DNA of 64,000 bases. It comes from Phanerochaete sordida. Taxonomy: Eukaryota > Basidiomycota > Agaricomycetes > Polyporales > Phanerochaetaceae. Position 1 is the stretch's first letter. Each line of letters opens with the position of its first letter. The position numbers were made by a program, and so were the translations under genes. The notes under the pieces are model-generated. The model did not search any database. It was not told the origin of the DNA and saw only the letters and a list, made by a program, of their open reading frames with translations. This document shows positions 33,301 to 46,132 of the stretch, one piece after another. The stretch is from assembly GCA_019973155.2 (NCBI GenBank), contig BPQB01000111.1, forward strand, positions 1 through 64,000. Reading direction: 5' to 3'.

Positions 33301-36300
33301 AGCTTCGTGTCTGCCGTGGGCGACGCCTGAGAACGCGCGGCAGAGGGGGGCCCGCGGCACACGCACCAGTTCCCATGTCCTGGCGTGCCAGTCCTCCCTG
33401 ACAGCGGGCTCCTGCACCCGTTCAATTGCGCGTTGGGCGGCCTGGTGTGCGCGACACACGCCGCCGCGCGACGCCCGCGGGGACGCGTAGCGTCGTGTGG
33501 GTGCCCGCTCGAAGAACAGGAGGCCGGGGCACGCTGGGCAGCCCGCAGAAAACATACTGTGACGCAGAGGCGGCGCTCAGGCTGCTACGCAGACAGTCGA
33601 AACGTCCGAGACGTTGCTGGTCCGTGCCGCACGCGCCGCCGGCGAAGGCAGCCCTCGGGCGACGCTGCGGGCGAGGTGATTATCGATGCTGGCGCGCCGC
33701 GAATCAGCCATAGGCGCAGCTTCGGCGCGCCACCGCACGCTGGCGGGCGTGTCGCCCGCGGGCGAATGCTCTGGAAGAGGCGACATGGGACGGTGTGTGT
33801 TGAGCATCATCTGGAAGCCGAGGGCGGCGTCGATGGTTCGAAGTCGAAGCCCGGAGTCGCTCGCGCTGAGATCTGAGTCGCTACGTAGGCTGCGCTCCGC
33901 GTTGAGTCATAGGGATCGGGCCAGCGCACGACAGAACTCACTTGCGGGTATTGCGTCGCGCTATCGGCTGTCAAAACAAACTCGGTCTTGGTGTGCGTGC
34001 GTATTGGCCGCGGCGGCGGAATCTGCACTGAATCTATTGGCGTGACGAGACGCGCAGGAAGGAGCGAAGAGCGAATGTTCGAGTCGGCGTCGGAAGAGCG
34101 AGGTCGTGCATGCATCAGAACGAGACGTAAAGAGTGCGTATTCCATTGTGGAGCGGTGCACACGTCCTCGCCTTCGCCGCGGCCGACGATGAGCACGCGC
34201 AAAGCCCAGGTCAAAGCAGCGGCCGTTCCCACGCCCCCGCCCGCAAAGCGCACGGCGGGCGCGCACAGGCGCCAGCGGGCCCGTCCCCGTCCGCGGCATC
34301 GGCGCTTTACGTAACGAGAGCGGTGTGCTTCGCCCGATCGCGATCTCCATTCATTTCCTGTCGCCCCGGACGCGATCTCGGGGATCGCGATCCGACGGCG
34401 GGGCGCACGCCGCACGCGCGCCTCGAGGGCGATCTGCCCGCCGCGCGCCTGCGGTTCCTGAACGACGCCGCCAGATTTGATATGTTCGGAATCTGATCTG
34501 CCCGCGAGGCGCCGGGAGGGGGGGCAGGAGGAGCAGCGGGTGCGTTGGGGCACGCCGGCGCAGGGCCGCACGCAGAACACAGGACGCGCAGGGGCGGCGC
34601 GCGTGAAACAGCGCGAGACAAGCCTCGCGACGCCGGGTGCTGAGGCGACGCGGGAGCAGCAGACGCGGCAGCCATCACGATGACGAGCGAGCACGGTGCC
34701 GTGTATTTGAGGCGGCACACCAGGCCTGCGTGCCGCTGCGCTCGCCCGTCTCACCCGTGATGGCGTGCGGCCAGCTGACTGCGAGGCGCGTCGTCTGCGC
34801 ACGGGCGCGCGATGACGCGGGTGTCTGCTGACGGGCCCTGGTGCGCCGCGTGTGCTAGCCGGCAGTCGTGACCACGGAACGGGCGTGCTTCGTTCGGAGG
34901 CGCGGCCGCGTCGCACCACCGCCGTCGTACGTGCCTACAACAGAACACAACGTCTGCTGTGCGTCTGCCTCACACGCCGTCATGCATCTGTTCTGCGTCC
35001 CCATGCCGCCGCGCGAGCCTCGACCGCCCGCCATCGCGACGCCACGGCGCACCGCGAGCCCCCGCAGGACGTCGCATCACGCGCGGGCGCGCGCGATTGG
35101 CCCGCGGCGAACGTGCGACGCGTGGGGGTGGAGCGCGGTGGAGCGGCGAGAGACGACGCGCGCGGCGGTGTTCCCCAAACTCTGCGGCTGCGCCGCCGTG
35201 CGTGTCTTGTCTGTGGGGCTGCGCCCGCGCGACCCCTGCCCGCGACGCGTGCCTCGCTGCGCCCGCCGCTGCCGCTGCGTGCGGCGTCCGCCTGAGGTTT
35301 GTGCAGCTCAATGCGAAAATAATTGGGGGAGGCTCGCGCGGGATGCGCGCGATCGGGGCGGTGGGAAGGGATCCGGGGCCGGCAGTCCTGGGGCGCGTCG
35401 GCCCAGGAGTGTATTCGTATTGCGCGCGCGTGCTCAGGGTCTCGGACGCGTCTAGGGCACGAGCGAGAGCGCAATAATACAAATTAGAGTTTGATCGTGC
35501 GACGCAGGGTAGTGTACAGAGAACTCGCGCGAATACAAGGCGAGCCCGCGGGCAGCGCGAAATTTTACCTGGGGGGCTGAGAGTGCATTGCCGTGTTGCG
35601 ACGGGGACGCTCGCACGCGCAGGGCAATTGATGGGAAGCTCTGGCCTGATAACGGCGGGCGGCGGCGCAAAGGGAGGAACGGAAGGTACGATTCGAAAGG
35701 GCGATAGGAGCGCAGCGTCCGTGGGGCGATTGGGAATAGAGCTTCGTGCGAACGGGAGGTTGATAGGGGGTCGTGATGGGCCAGAAACAGCGAGGAACGG
35801 GGGTCAGAGATGGGGGAACGAAGGGTGCGAGTGGCTGCGAGACAATCCGGCGTGGGGGCGGGGGCGTGGGAGCGTCGCGCGCCGGGCGGTGCGCGGTGTG
35901 GGGAACGTGCGGGGCAGGCTTCGCTCGCTGCGGGGAACATTGATCAGGGGCGCTGGCGGGGGTCGGGGGCGGGGAAGGGGAATGGGTGAACGGTAGAGGC
36001 GGGGGCGGACGTTGGGCGGGCAGGCGGGGGACGTCCCAACAAGGGAAGGTGAAACTGGTGATGGCGGGATGACATCACTCGTATTATTTTGAGTTGAGGC
36101 GGGCGCTTGGGTGGAGCTGGTCGTGGGCCTCGGCCTGTTGGTCTGGCGTCCTTGGCGGGTTGGCGTCCGCTCGTCTCCCTGTCCCTTTTCTCCCTCGAGC
36201 TAGGGGCACCGACCCTCCTCGCCCTTCTCCACCCGCCTGCACCGTCCTCCACGCCGTCCTCCCTCTCTCAAACGCCGTCTCCGACACCCCGCGAGGCGTT

Positions 36301-36659
36301 TGGCAGGCGCACCGAGACGCCGACAGGACACTGCACGCCCGGGCTGCGTGGATCCCACCAAACCGTACACTACGAAGCCGATACCGGCCGCCGCGGCACA
36401 CCCCTCGCATCTGCGACCCTCTTCCTCGGAGCGACTCGCCATTCCACCGGCTGCCAGCTGCGAGATCTTCGGTCTCTCAATCTGAGTCTGCAAGCCTCCT
36501 CCTTCCTGCCGGTCCACGTTCCTCCCTCCCCTGGTATCTCCTCAGGTATCTCCCACAATTCACTCCCGCCGATTGATATACTCACCTGTCCGCTATCATA
36601 TCTCCCTTTCCCAGTCACCGCACATCCCTCCCCTACCCGTCCACACCGCCCTACACGAC
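27318..36659. other. 9.3-kb region with no supportable gene, GC-rich from about 29.4 kb
   Basis: I looked for conserved motifs, splice-joinable frames, tRNA B-boxes and terminal repeats and found none I can defend. From about 29.4 to 36.0 kb the sequence is very GC- and CpG-rich, so long open frames occur on all strands with Arg/Ala/Pro-rich shadow translations. A perfect 14-bp palindrome (GCGCACTAGTGCGC) lies at 31340-31353, and a short direct repeat of CAACCCAGTGCA lies near 32025-32055. The final 180 bases before 36660 are C/T-rich and look like the promoter-leader of the next gene. Confidence 0.55.
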
Positions 36660-39600
36660 ATGCCCTACTTCTCGCCTGCCGATCCCTCCCCCTCCTCATC
36701 GTCCACGACCCCCACGACCTCTCATGCCCGCCCAGGTCACCGCCGCACCCGCTCCTCCTTCAGCGAGGAGCGCGGCCCAGGCGCGTTCGTGTCACTGGGC
36801 TCTCTCCCCCGCCGCCGCCCCTCCGACTCCAACAAAAGGGCCGTCTTCCACCTCAACGTCGACGACGACTCACCACCAGATGACGACCACTCTCCGTCGT
36901 CTTCCCCCGCCAAGAAGACCACCAGCCTTCCAACGCTGAACTCGCTGCGTCTGTCCATGGAGTCGGGCCGTTTCTCACCCACCGTCAACCCGCCTTCGCA
37001 CATCGAGATACCAAAAACGAAGGCGACCTTCAGCACCACCCCGCCGGACGACTCCCCCGAGCTCTCGAACGTGCCATTCCCGACCTCGTCGCCGCTATCG
37101 CCGACAGACAGGAAATCGCCGTTCATCCCCGGCCTCCTCGACCGCTCGCACTCCGGCTCCTCGACCTCGGGCTCGCTGTCGATACCGCGCACGCCGAGCA
37201 CGCCCATCATCCTCTCGAACGGCAAGCCGCTCAAGCCGTCCCTCAAGTCGAGCCTCTCCTCGCCGAACGTCGTCGGCGACTTTGCGGACAGCATGCGCCG
37301 GCACTGCCGCGCGCAGAGCGCGCCGAGCACGCCCCGCGTGCACTTTGCGGAGAAGGACGCGGGGCTGGAGATGGTGAAGGTCTTCAACAAGTCGGGCAAG
37401 CCGGCGAGCCTGAGCAAGGCGCCGGGCGACGAGACGGAGACGGAGACGGAGGCTGAGTACCCGTTCCCCTCTCTATTCCCCACGTCGTCCTTCGGCGGCA
37501 GCTTCATGTCCTCGAGCTCCCAGAGCTCGGGGGCGTCCTCACCCAGTCAGTTGATCCACGAACTAGACATGACCCCTGGCGTCACCTCACCTATACCGAA
37601 CCCGAGCCCGAACCCCCATGCGAACGTCCACCTCGAGACTGTCACCCTACCAAGAACACGGCCGCCGACACTCAGGGGCACCGTGCTCGTGCGCAACATC
37701 CACTTTGAGAAGAACGTCGTCGTGCGGTTTACGCTCGACGACTGGCAGACGACGAGCGAAGTTGTTTGCAAGCACGTCGTGAGCCTGCCAGGTCTGCCAC
37801 CGCCGTTCCCGCACTCGCATACGATCGGAGACTACGCTGGCCAGCTTGCAGAGGGCCGGGCAGGCGAGTCTGGGAGTACCTCATGGGACCGCTTCTCGTA
37901 CGTGCTTCTGAGCGATCTGCCTCCGCGGGGTGCTGATCTCCTCGATATAGGTTCACGATCCGCCTCGAAGACTACGAGCCGAAGCTGAGCGAGCGGACGC
38001 TGTTCCTCGTGGCGCGCTTCTCGGCGTGCAACGGCTTCATGGGCGACTTCTGGGACAACAACGGCGGCGCGAACTACCGCATCGGCTTCCGGCGCGTCGC
38101 CGCGGGCCCGACCAGCCCGCTCTCGACGCCGCGCGCACCGCAGATCCAGGCATCCGCGTCCTTCCCGCCGTCGTTCGGCCATAGCAAGAAGTCCGCGAGC
38201 TTCTCGACCGTGCCCCACGTCTCGACGTTCGGCCCGACGCGCTACGCCGCGCACAAGCAGCAGCCGTCGTTCACCCCGCCGTCCGCGATGCGCATCACGC
38301 CCACGACCCCGCCCCAGCGTGCGCCCGCAGCGCCTGTACTCAGCAGGGTTGCTGTCGCGAATGGCAAGGTTGTTGTCGGCCCGGCCAGGATTGAGGGCGA
38401 CGAGGACGAGGAGAAGGATGCAGAGACGCCGGGGCACGTCGTCGTCGTTCCTGTCGCGATCCTGCCAGTTGTCGATCCCAATGCCCAGCAAGTAGACGAG
38501 CAGACCACAGTCGAGCTCGAGACGGAGGAGGCAGAGGCTGAGGAGCAGACCAGCTACGACGACCGCACGCCTCTGATCCGCCGCCATTCCGCACCAGAGC
38601 AGAGCCCGCGCTTCCCCCTGCCGCAGCCGATCGTCGTGCCCAAGCACAGCCAGCACTCGCGAGAGCCCGCGAGCGAGGGCCCGCGGTCGCCCGTCGAGAC
38701 GTACATCGCGAAGAAGCTGACGCTGCGCAACTACGTCGCGCCCGGCTCGCGGTCGTCGAGCGCCGCGTCGTCGCCGGTGGCCTCGAGGGCGGGTCTTCCC
38801 GAGAGGGTCGAGCGCAGCTCGTCGGCGTCGCCCAGCGGCATCGTCACGCCGCCCACGACGCCGCCGCGCGAGACGCACCTGAAGGGCCTCCCGGATGTGT
38901 CGCCAGCTGAGGAGGAGGAGAAGGCGGACGCAGAGGCGATCCTGTCTCCGCTCGTCATGACCGGTGGGTGCTCCTTTAATAGCAGGACAAGGTTGGAGAA
39001 GTTGGTGCTCACCGCGGACACGCGCACACAGGCCCCTCGCACCCTGACGCCAGCCCCTTCTCGCCCACGTCCGGCGCGGACATCAAGCCCTGGGCCATGA
39101 GCAGCCTCGGCGCGGCCCTCACGCAGCTCGCCAGCCCGCCCGTCTCGCGCCAGGGCAGCCGCGAGGGCAGCGCGGAGAACAGCGGGAACACGAGCCCCGT
39201 CGCGGGCAGCGGCCGCAGCTCGCCCAAGTTCGACGGCACAGACAGCGGGTACGCCCCGGGCAGCTCCGCGCCCTCGCCGCCCTCGGACCCCACGACGCCC
39301 ACCATGCCGCTCCCCATCCCCGCGCCCGCGGGCCCCGTGAGCCTCCCGCAGCAGTCGCCCGGCGGCAGCAAGGTCGGCACGGACGACTCGAGCTACGCCG
39401 CGTTCGTGAAGCAGTGGTGCTTCGCGCAGTCGACGCCGCCCGCCCCCGGCGTCGTCTCGCCCTCCGTCCTCAGCGCCGCCGCGACCCCCGCCGCGACGCC
39501 GCCGCCCGCCGGCGCGCTCGGCGTCGGCATGGGCTTCATGGGCCTCTCGTCCTTCGGCGTCCCCAACGGGCTCGGCGGAGTCGGCAGTGGGCTCCCCGGC

Positions 39601-39789
39601 GGGCTCGGCGGCGGCAACGGCGTCGGCCCGCGCCGCCAGCAGGCGTGGCCCGCGGAGCACCAGGTCGGCGCGGGCAGCGCGATGGGCCTCGGCGGCGGCT
39701 ACGGCTTCCCGCCGTTCGCGTACGGCGCGCGCCCAGGCGCGCACGACGGCCCCGGCATGAGCGTCGTTGGCGGTGAGTTGGTCTTCTAG
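36660..39789 (+). CDS. Protein phosphatase 1 regulatory (glycogen-targeting) subunit with CBM21
   Basis: Three exons, 36660-37897, 37951-38963 and 39032-39789, with introns of 53 and 68 nt, give up to 1002 residues. The protein resembles yeast Gac1/Pig1, which direct PP1 (Glc7) to glycogen synthase. A canonical RVxF PP1-docking motif, RVHF, is at 226-229. A CBM21 domain lies at about 340-490 and crosses the first intron: GTVLVRNIHFEKNVVVRF, then WDRFSFTIRLEDYE, closing with FWDNNGGANYRIGF. The rest is Ser/Pro-rich and disordered, with many SP/TP sites, and the C terminus is Gly/Ala-rich. The stop at 39789 is uncertain: a good GTGAGT donor at 39773 could lead to a further exon I cannot identify. 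The ATG at 36660 opens MPYFSPADPSPS. Confidence 0.85.
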
Positions 39790-42700
39790 CTTCGCGAGCC
39801 CCCTGGTTCCCCCGTTGCGTTGGTGGTGCGCGCGGCGTGCGTGCAGCGTGCATTGCGCGGCGTGCGTGTTGCGTGCGGACGATGGTGCCGAGATTAGAGT
39901 TGAGGATCTGCGCTGGATGGACTGAGGCTGAGGTTCGCGAGGATCGCGGAGGAGGAGGATCCGTACGCTCGTTCATACCCCCACACCCGTTTGCACCCCT
40001 GGAATTGTCTTTCGTCTCTTGGATATGTCGTCGTGTAGATGCGTGGCGAATCGATGCTGATTATGTCTCACCTTACAGCCCAGCAGTGAGGCCGCCCCCT
40101 GCACTTTGCTTCGTCCGCCGTCCGAACCCGAACGCACATAGAGGGGCGGCGCGCCGCCCCACGTCCCGTCCTGCAGTCTTGATTATCAGCCCCGCCGAGC
40201 CCTGCCCTTATAGCATCCAGCCCAACGCCCGCCTAGAGCCCCACACACCCACGCCCCCCGCCCGCCTGTCTTCGCGCGAGCGCAACTTACGACACCCATG
40301 AAAATAACAGCATCTCCGCGCTGCACCTGCGCGCCGCGCCAGCCGCGCGCGCACGACCTGCCTCTTTGCGCCGTGGGCATGACAGCCGCGCCGGCCCCTT
40401 GTACGTGTAATCGCGGGGCGCGCGCGAGGTCCGGGGTCAGCTGACGGCGCGCTGCCCCCACGCCCCGGCCTGCCGCCTGCTGCTTTCGCCCGCCCCGTCC
40501 GCCCTCGCACCGCGTCCTGCCTGGGTTACGTACGCACCGGTGCGGAGGCCGCGTCGAGGGGGCGGGCGTGCGAGCAAGCGAGCAAGCATAGCAGGGTCGC
40601 AGCCGCCCGCGAGCCTGGCCTTCGCTGGTCGTTCGCCCGTCGCCCGTCGCGATGGTCGTGGTCGTACGACAACCAGCGCACGCCCGTCCCCGCGCCGCCG
40701 CACCCAGCGCATCTGCACCCGGCGCACACACCGGTCACGCGCCCCCCTTGCCGGACGAACCTCGCGCAAATTGCGCGCGGCGCCGCCGCCCGCCGATCAC
40801 CCGCCGCGATCAGCGCCACCAGGGCGCCCTGTGCGCGTGCGGGATCGGGCAGGTGCTGTGGTTCGTGCGCGGCGTGCGCTGTCGCTCGTTGCCCGCGTCG
40901 TCGCGATGACTCGTCGCTTGGCGTCTAAAATTCGCGCCGCCGCCGCTCTTCCTCCACCCGTCGTTATGCCATATGCACCTCGTCCGACGCATATGCTCCC
41001 CACTCCTGCTTCCTCTGGTGTGTAAAACTAGTCTCATCTCTCGCAATCTGTACTGTACATCTTCTCGTCTGTTGTGCCACCACCCCATCCATGTCTCTTT
41101 TTTATCCTGGTTTTGGCAATCCGCTGTCTCTGTACACCCACGAAGAGCGCCGTCCGCGTGCTGTCCCGCCGGCTCTTCCGTGCGCACGTCCCACGCATCC
41201 CCCCGCATCACACACATCTCCACGGCCTCGCACACGCACTTATCTATATATGTCACCATCCCCACGTACACTCGCCTGCAGCTGCCCGGATACATCCTGC
41301 ATACCCGCGTCTTCTTGGTTTATCTCATTGTATACGGCGTCTCGTGCACAATATACACAAACGTACTTGCGCTCTGCGTCGCTGTGTGCAAGTCATGCTA
41401 TCGTTTTTAGAAGGCAAGGTTGGGAGGTGCGTCGGAGCGGACACGCGCTGACGCGCTGATAGTAACACGTTCACCGCCGCGGTGGCGCACCTACGCAAAG
41501 GGGCGTGGAGAACGGGCAGCCTGGGCGGAGCCGCGAAGCCCTTCTAGCCCGCTGCTGAGCTGCGGTGTGGCACCGCGTCGTGCGAGCGTCGGCGCGCGTG
41601 GCGCCCCCTAGCCTGTTTCGCTCGTAAGTCATCGCACCACGCCGCCGATAGCGCGACGCTTGTGCGATCGCTGACGCGACTTCTGGTGCGACAGTGTATA
41701 TCGCTCCTGGTGCGCGAGCTTGGTGAGCACCGCGACGGATGGCGCCATGCCGCGCCACGGCCCTTATCTCTATCTCTGCTGTCCGCCGTGCGAAGGCAGA
41801 GGCTGCCGTGGCGGCGTGTGGAGCGGCCAGGAGGCTACTAGCGCGAAACTAACCCTGCCGAGGCGAGCTCCTGTGTGTGCGTCGGCGGGCTCGGCGGGTG
41901 CAGCGCAGGCTGGAGGACGCGCGAAGCCGCAGTGCTACAGGGCCGCGGTTTCTGGCGTGCAGGTTCATCACGCAGCAGCAGCAGGCTCGTGCCGCGCGAA
42001 CAGGGCATCGCGCGAAAGACGGCGCGAGCCCCCGTCTAGGCGTGGACACAAGCCGCGAAGTCTGGCGCGGTGCCACGCCACCGCAGGGAACGTGCGCACG
42101 CACGCACGCACGCACGCGCGAAGTGGACGTCCGCCCCCGCCGTCGACGCCGGCGGTCCGCGCAGCCGCTGACTCGCGCGTATGACTGCGGCGGGGGGCGC
42201 GCCTCAGGCGGCCTGGGCAACCTGGCTGGGCCGCGCTCGGCGGGCGCGGCGAGACCGTGCGTGGCGCGGGCCCCTGAGCGCGTTCTCCCGCGATGCTGCT
42301 GGCGTTGTGGGCGGGTGTGTGGTAGGCTGCAGATCGCACCGCTTCGCGCTTCGGCGGGTGCGTGCGTGGCGATCGCCGGGGGCGCGTGGCGCCTCGAGGG
42401 GCATCGGCGGATCGGGTTGGGGAGTGGGCTGGAGAGGGGTGCGGTTATCTGTGATGGGGTATTTTTACCTGGCGGTGAGGTGGGCTCGGGTGGCGGAAGT
42501 CTGGCTCGCGAGCGAGCGACTCCGGGTTGGTAGGAGGGTACGTCATCTACGCTGAAGGATTGGCGGCGGTGATCTGTGGGATCTACCTGTCGTCGTGAGA
42601 TTACGGAGTGAGTTATCCGGATTGCAAAAGGAGTGGCGGATAATAGCTGCGAACCCAAGGTAGAAGAACGAATTCGTCTTGCGTAGTGGACTGGGTTTGC

Positions 42701-43958
42701 GACAAGTGGGGCGCATCTGCAAGTCCGACGGTGTTGGTGCCCGTATGGACGGCCGCGGCGGGATCCGGAAACTCCTACGTTGATTCTCAAATTGCATCGG
42801 ACTGGCATAGACAGCCCCGAGGCAATTTTGTGCGTAGGCGGTCAATAGGCGGTCTTCGGGAAGCTGTCGCCAATGACGCGAAGGGTTGTACAACTGGCCT
42901 TGGGTTTTCGCCGGGGCGAGCTCGAACGTGGACACGGACTTAGGTCCCGAAGGCCGTTGAGTGCCCGATTCCTCTTGTGGTCCATGCGAGAGTCGCAAGC
43001 CGAGCCGCGCGCGAGGCTGGGCCAGACTTGTGAAAAACAGTAAAATATTCGAGGCAACCGGAGCTCACCGATCCAAGGACCTTGTGCCTGCTATGCATGC
43101 TTGAATATTCTGGCAGATTTGAAAATTAGACAGCCAGTGAGTCGGAAAGGTGCGTTGAAACGGGCACGGGAGGCCGCAGGCGCGACGGTTGCAAAGAAAT
43201 GAGGCGTGGGAACCTCTTGCCAATTTCGAGTCCAGCCCGCCCCCCTGCCAAGACGAAGCGCGCCACGCTATTTCGCTTTGACCACGAACTCCGCATTGCC
43301 CTGCCTCCCCGTAAACGCATGCAAAGGGTGCTGTCAACAAGCACGGACGAGGGAAGATGATCTGTTGCCCTCTACGAAAGGTAGTATACTGCTGTACGTG
43401 CCACACAAGCTCACCTCCCGCGACGTTCTACTAACGGCGTACTGCTCATTCAACTAAGCAGATGACGACCCCGAAGTCCTCGCCGACGCAGGATCACAGC
43501 TGCCCGATTACCGAGGCGAAATCGCAGTCGGTCGCCGCAGCAGCGAGGGTTACCCCGCTGTGAGCAGGGCCAGTCATGGGCCATGCCTCCGCGGGGTTCG
43601 TCCGCCGAGCAGGCTCCCGCACACGGGGGGCCTCCGGCTCCGGGCAACGCGGGCGTCTGTGCCCTGGACCAATCACGTCGCAGAGCGCCCGTGCCTCCGC
43701 CCGCCAAGATCGCACCTTTGCTTAGTCACGGGCATGCCGTGGGCGACTTTGCTCCCGCCCATCACGCCCCGCGCTGCCACCGTCTCCCCAGCCCGACGCA
43801 GAACAGCACACAACCGTCAGCGAGGCGGAGAAACATGGCGTGCACCTACTGTACACCGCTGACGCCCCCGCTCGACCCGCAGGGCACGCTGGGGTATTTA
43901 GTCTTGGTCCTGGAGACTGGACGTACCTCAACACATTCCCACCCATCCCCCACCACAC
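39790..43958. other. 4.2-kb region with no supportable gene
   Basis: GC-rich sequence with Arg/Pro-rich shadow frames around 40.1-40.9 and 41.5-42.5 kb and no recognisable domain. A (GCAC)n microsatellite lies at 42094-42120. The last few hundred bases must include the MFS gene promoter. Confidence 0.5.
42094..42120. repeat. (GCAC)n microsatellite
   Basis: About six tetranucleotide units, beginning GCGCACGCACGCACG and ending in GCGCG. Confidence 0.85.
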
Positions 43959-45729
43959 ATGAGCTCGGCTCCACACCCAGGTCAGCAGACCAAGAGTGCC
44001 ATGGGTTTCCTCAAGGCAAAGTGCGTATTCTGCTCCTGCCGCTATTTTACCCGGCTGATGATGAACAGCGATAGTGTCGACGAGTACACGCTCACAGGCG
44101 TAAACAACGAGGAGAAGGACGACCCGTCAAAGTTTGAAGTCAAGTTTGGCCCAGAAGACTCCGACAGCCCCTTCAACTGGTCTCGCAGGAGACGGTGGTA
44201 CATCACCTTTGTATCCGGGCTCTTGGCTGTCAATGCGTAAGCTTCGCCGCCACACGCCAATCTGTGCTCAGTCTGACCTTTTCCCTAGGACCTTCGCGAG
44301 TTCCGTGCCTTCTGGTATTGTCCCAGCAATGATGGAGCAGTTCGGCTTCGGCCGCGAAGTCGGCACGCTCACGATCGCGCTCTTCGTCGCGGGCTACTGC
44401 GTCGGCCCGCTGCTCTGGGGCCCGCTCTCCGAGCAGTACGGCCGCAAGCCGCCGCTCGTGCTCTCCTTCGTCGTGTACACCGCGTTCTCCATCGGCTGCG
44501 CGCTCGCGCCGAACACCGGCGCGATCCTCGTCTTCCGCTTCCTCAGCGGCGTCTTCGCCGCGTCCGGCCTCGTCATCAGCGGCGCGCTCATGTCCGACAT
44601 CTGGGACGCGACCACGCGCGGCAAGGCCTTCTCGCTCTACACCCTCGCGCCCTTCGCCGGCCCCGCGCTCGCGCCGACCGTCAGCGGCTTCATCGCCGTG
44701 TCCGGCACGTCCTGGCGCTGGGTCTACTGGGTCACGACCATCTTCGCCGGCTCGTGCACCGTCCTGGTAGCCCTCACGGTTCCGGAGACGTACAGGTACG
44801 CGTCCTCGCTGACATCGATGCCGCTGGCGCTGACGACGCGTTTGCAGCCCCGTTCTGCTCGTCAAGATGGCCAAGAGGGTCCGCCAGGAGACCGGAGACG
44901 ACCGCTACTGGGCGCCGCTCGAGAAGAAGAGCACGAGCGTGCAGGCGCAGCTGCGCCAGGTGGTCGGCACGCCCTTCGTGCTCATGGCGAGCGAGCCCGT
45001 GCTCATCGCGCTGACGGTCTACATGAGCGTACGTGCCCCCGCTCTGCCCACCCATCGCACACTGACACCCGCCCACAGTTCGTCTACGGCGTCGTCTACC
45101 TCCTCTTCGAGGCGTACCCCATCGTCTTCACCATCGGGCACGGCATGAACGCGGGCATCACCGGCCTCATGTTCCTCCCCATCTTCCTCGGCGGCGCGCT
45201 CGGCGTGCTGCTCTACCTGCTCCTCTGGAACCCGCGCTACGAGCGCCTCGTCGCGGCGCACGCGCCCGCGCCCGTGCCGCCCGAGTTCCGGCTCGAGCAG
45301 GCGTTCTGGGCCGCGCCCGCCTTCGCGCTCTCCTTCTTCTGGTTCGGCTGGACGTCGTACCCCTCCATCAGCTACTGGGCGCCGCTGCTCGCGGGCGCGC
45401 TCCTCGGCTTCGCGATCGTCTGGCTCTTCCTCGCGCTCTTCAACTACATCGTCGACGCGTACCTCATGTACGCCGCGAGCGCGCTCGCGGCCAACACCGT
45501 CGTGCGCTCGCTCTTCGGCGCCGGCTTCCCGCTCTTCGCCGCCCAGATGTACGAGGCGCTCGACCCCCGCTGGGCGTCGACCCTCCTCGGCCTCGTCGCG
45601 CTCGTCATGACGCCCATCCCGCTCGTGCTGTTCAGGTATGGGCCGGCCCTGCGCGCGCGCTCGAAGTATGCGCCGAAGCGGCCCGCGGTGGCGGCGCGGC
45701 CTGCGCCGGCGGGTGCGGACGCGGTGTAG
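43959..45729 (+). CDS. MFS transporter, drug:H+ antiporter type
   Basis: 522 residues in five exons: 43959-44020, 44069-44236, 44289-44795, 44848-45028 and 45079-45729; introns are 48-52 nt. Twelve hydrophobic segments start at about residue 70. MFS motif A is seen as GPLSEQYGRKPPLV between TM2 and TM3, and the segment before the first helix (FGPEDSDSPFNWSRRRRWY) is typical of fungal DHA1 polyamine/drug exporters. It should export a small organic molecule at the plasma membrane. Intron 1 is 48 nt, stop-free and in frame, so a protein with 16 extra residues is also possible. I prefer splicing because of the GTGCGT donor and the AACAG acceptor. The gene converges on the CE15 gene, and no biosynthetic partner lies next to it. 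Confidence 0.87.
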
Positions 45730-46132
45730 AGGATCGTGGATCGGACGTTTGCGTTGCATATACCACAGACACTCATTTAGATACCTGTACGTGTTGCATA
45801 ATAGTTGTACTGGCTCGGGCATAATTATAGGAACATGAATGCGCGGTCTATGACCTGTGCAGCCTTTCTTGCACCCTAAGTCAGCGTCAGCGGCGAAGAC
45901 AAGCATCTGCTGGCAAATAGAGTCCCGGAGAATACATCGCGAATTTCTGCGGCTTTCTGAGGATTTTGGTAAGCTGGCTAGCCAGACAGATATCACACAC
46001 TTTGGCGAGCGAGAGCAAAGTACGGACGAGCTTGATATAATGTACATAGTACCGATACGCCAACGGTGGCTCTGCGCTAATCTCTGCAGGGAAATCCAGG
46101 GCTCCCCATCTCGTGCACTACCGCCCCCTGCC
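45730..46132. other. Convergent intergenic region, MFS and CE15 genes
   Basis: 403 bases hold the 3' ends of both genes; AT-richer than the flanking exons. No gene is seen. Confidence 0.5.

Noticed and set aside
33780..33860. GGTTCGAAGTC resembling a tRNA B box
   Set aside because: No A box, acceptor stem or anticodon arm can be folded at the required distances.
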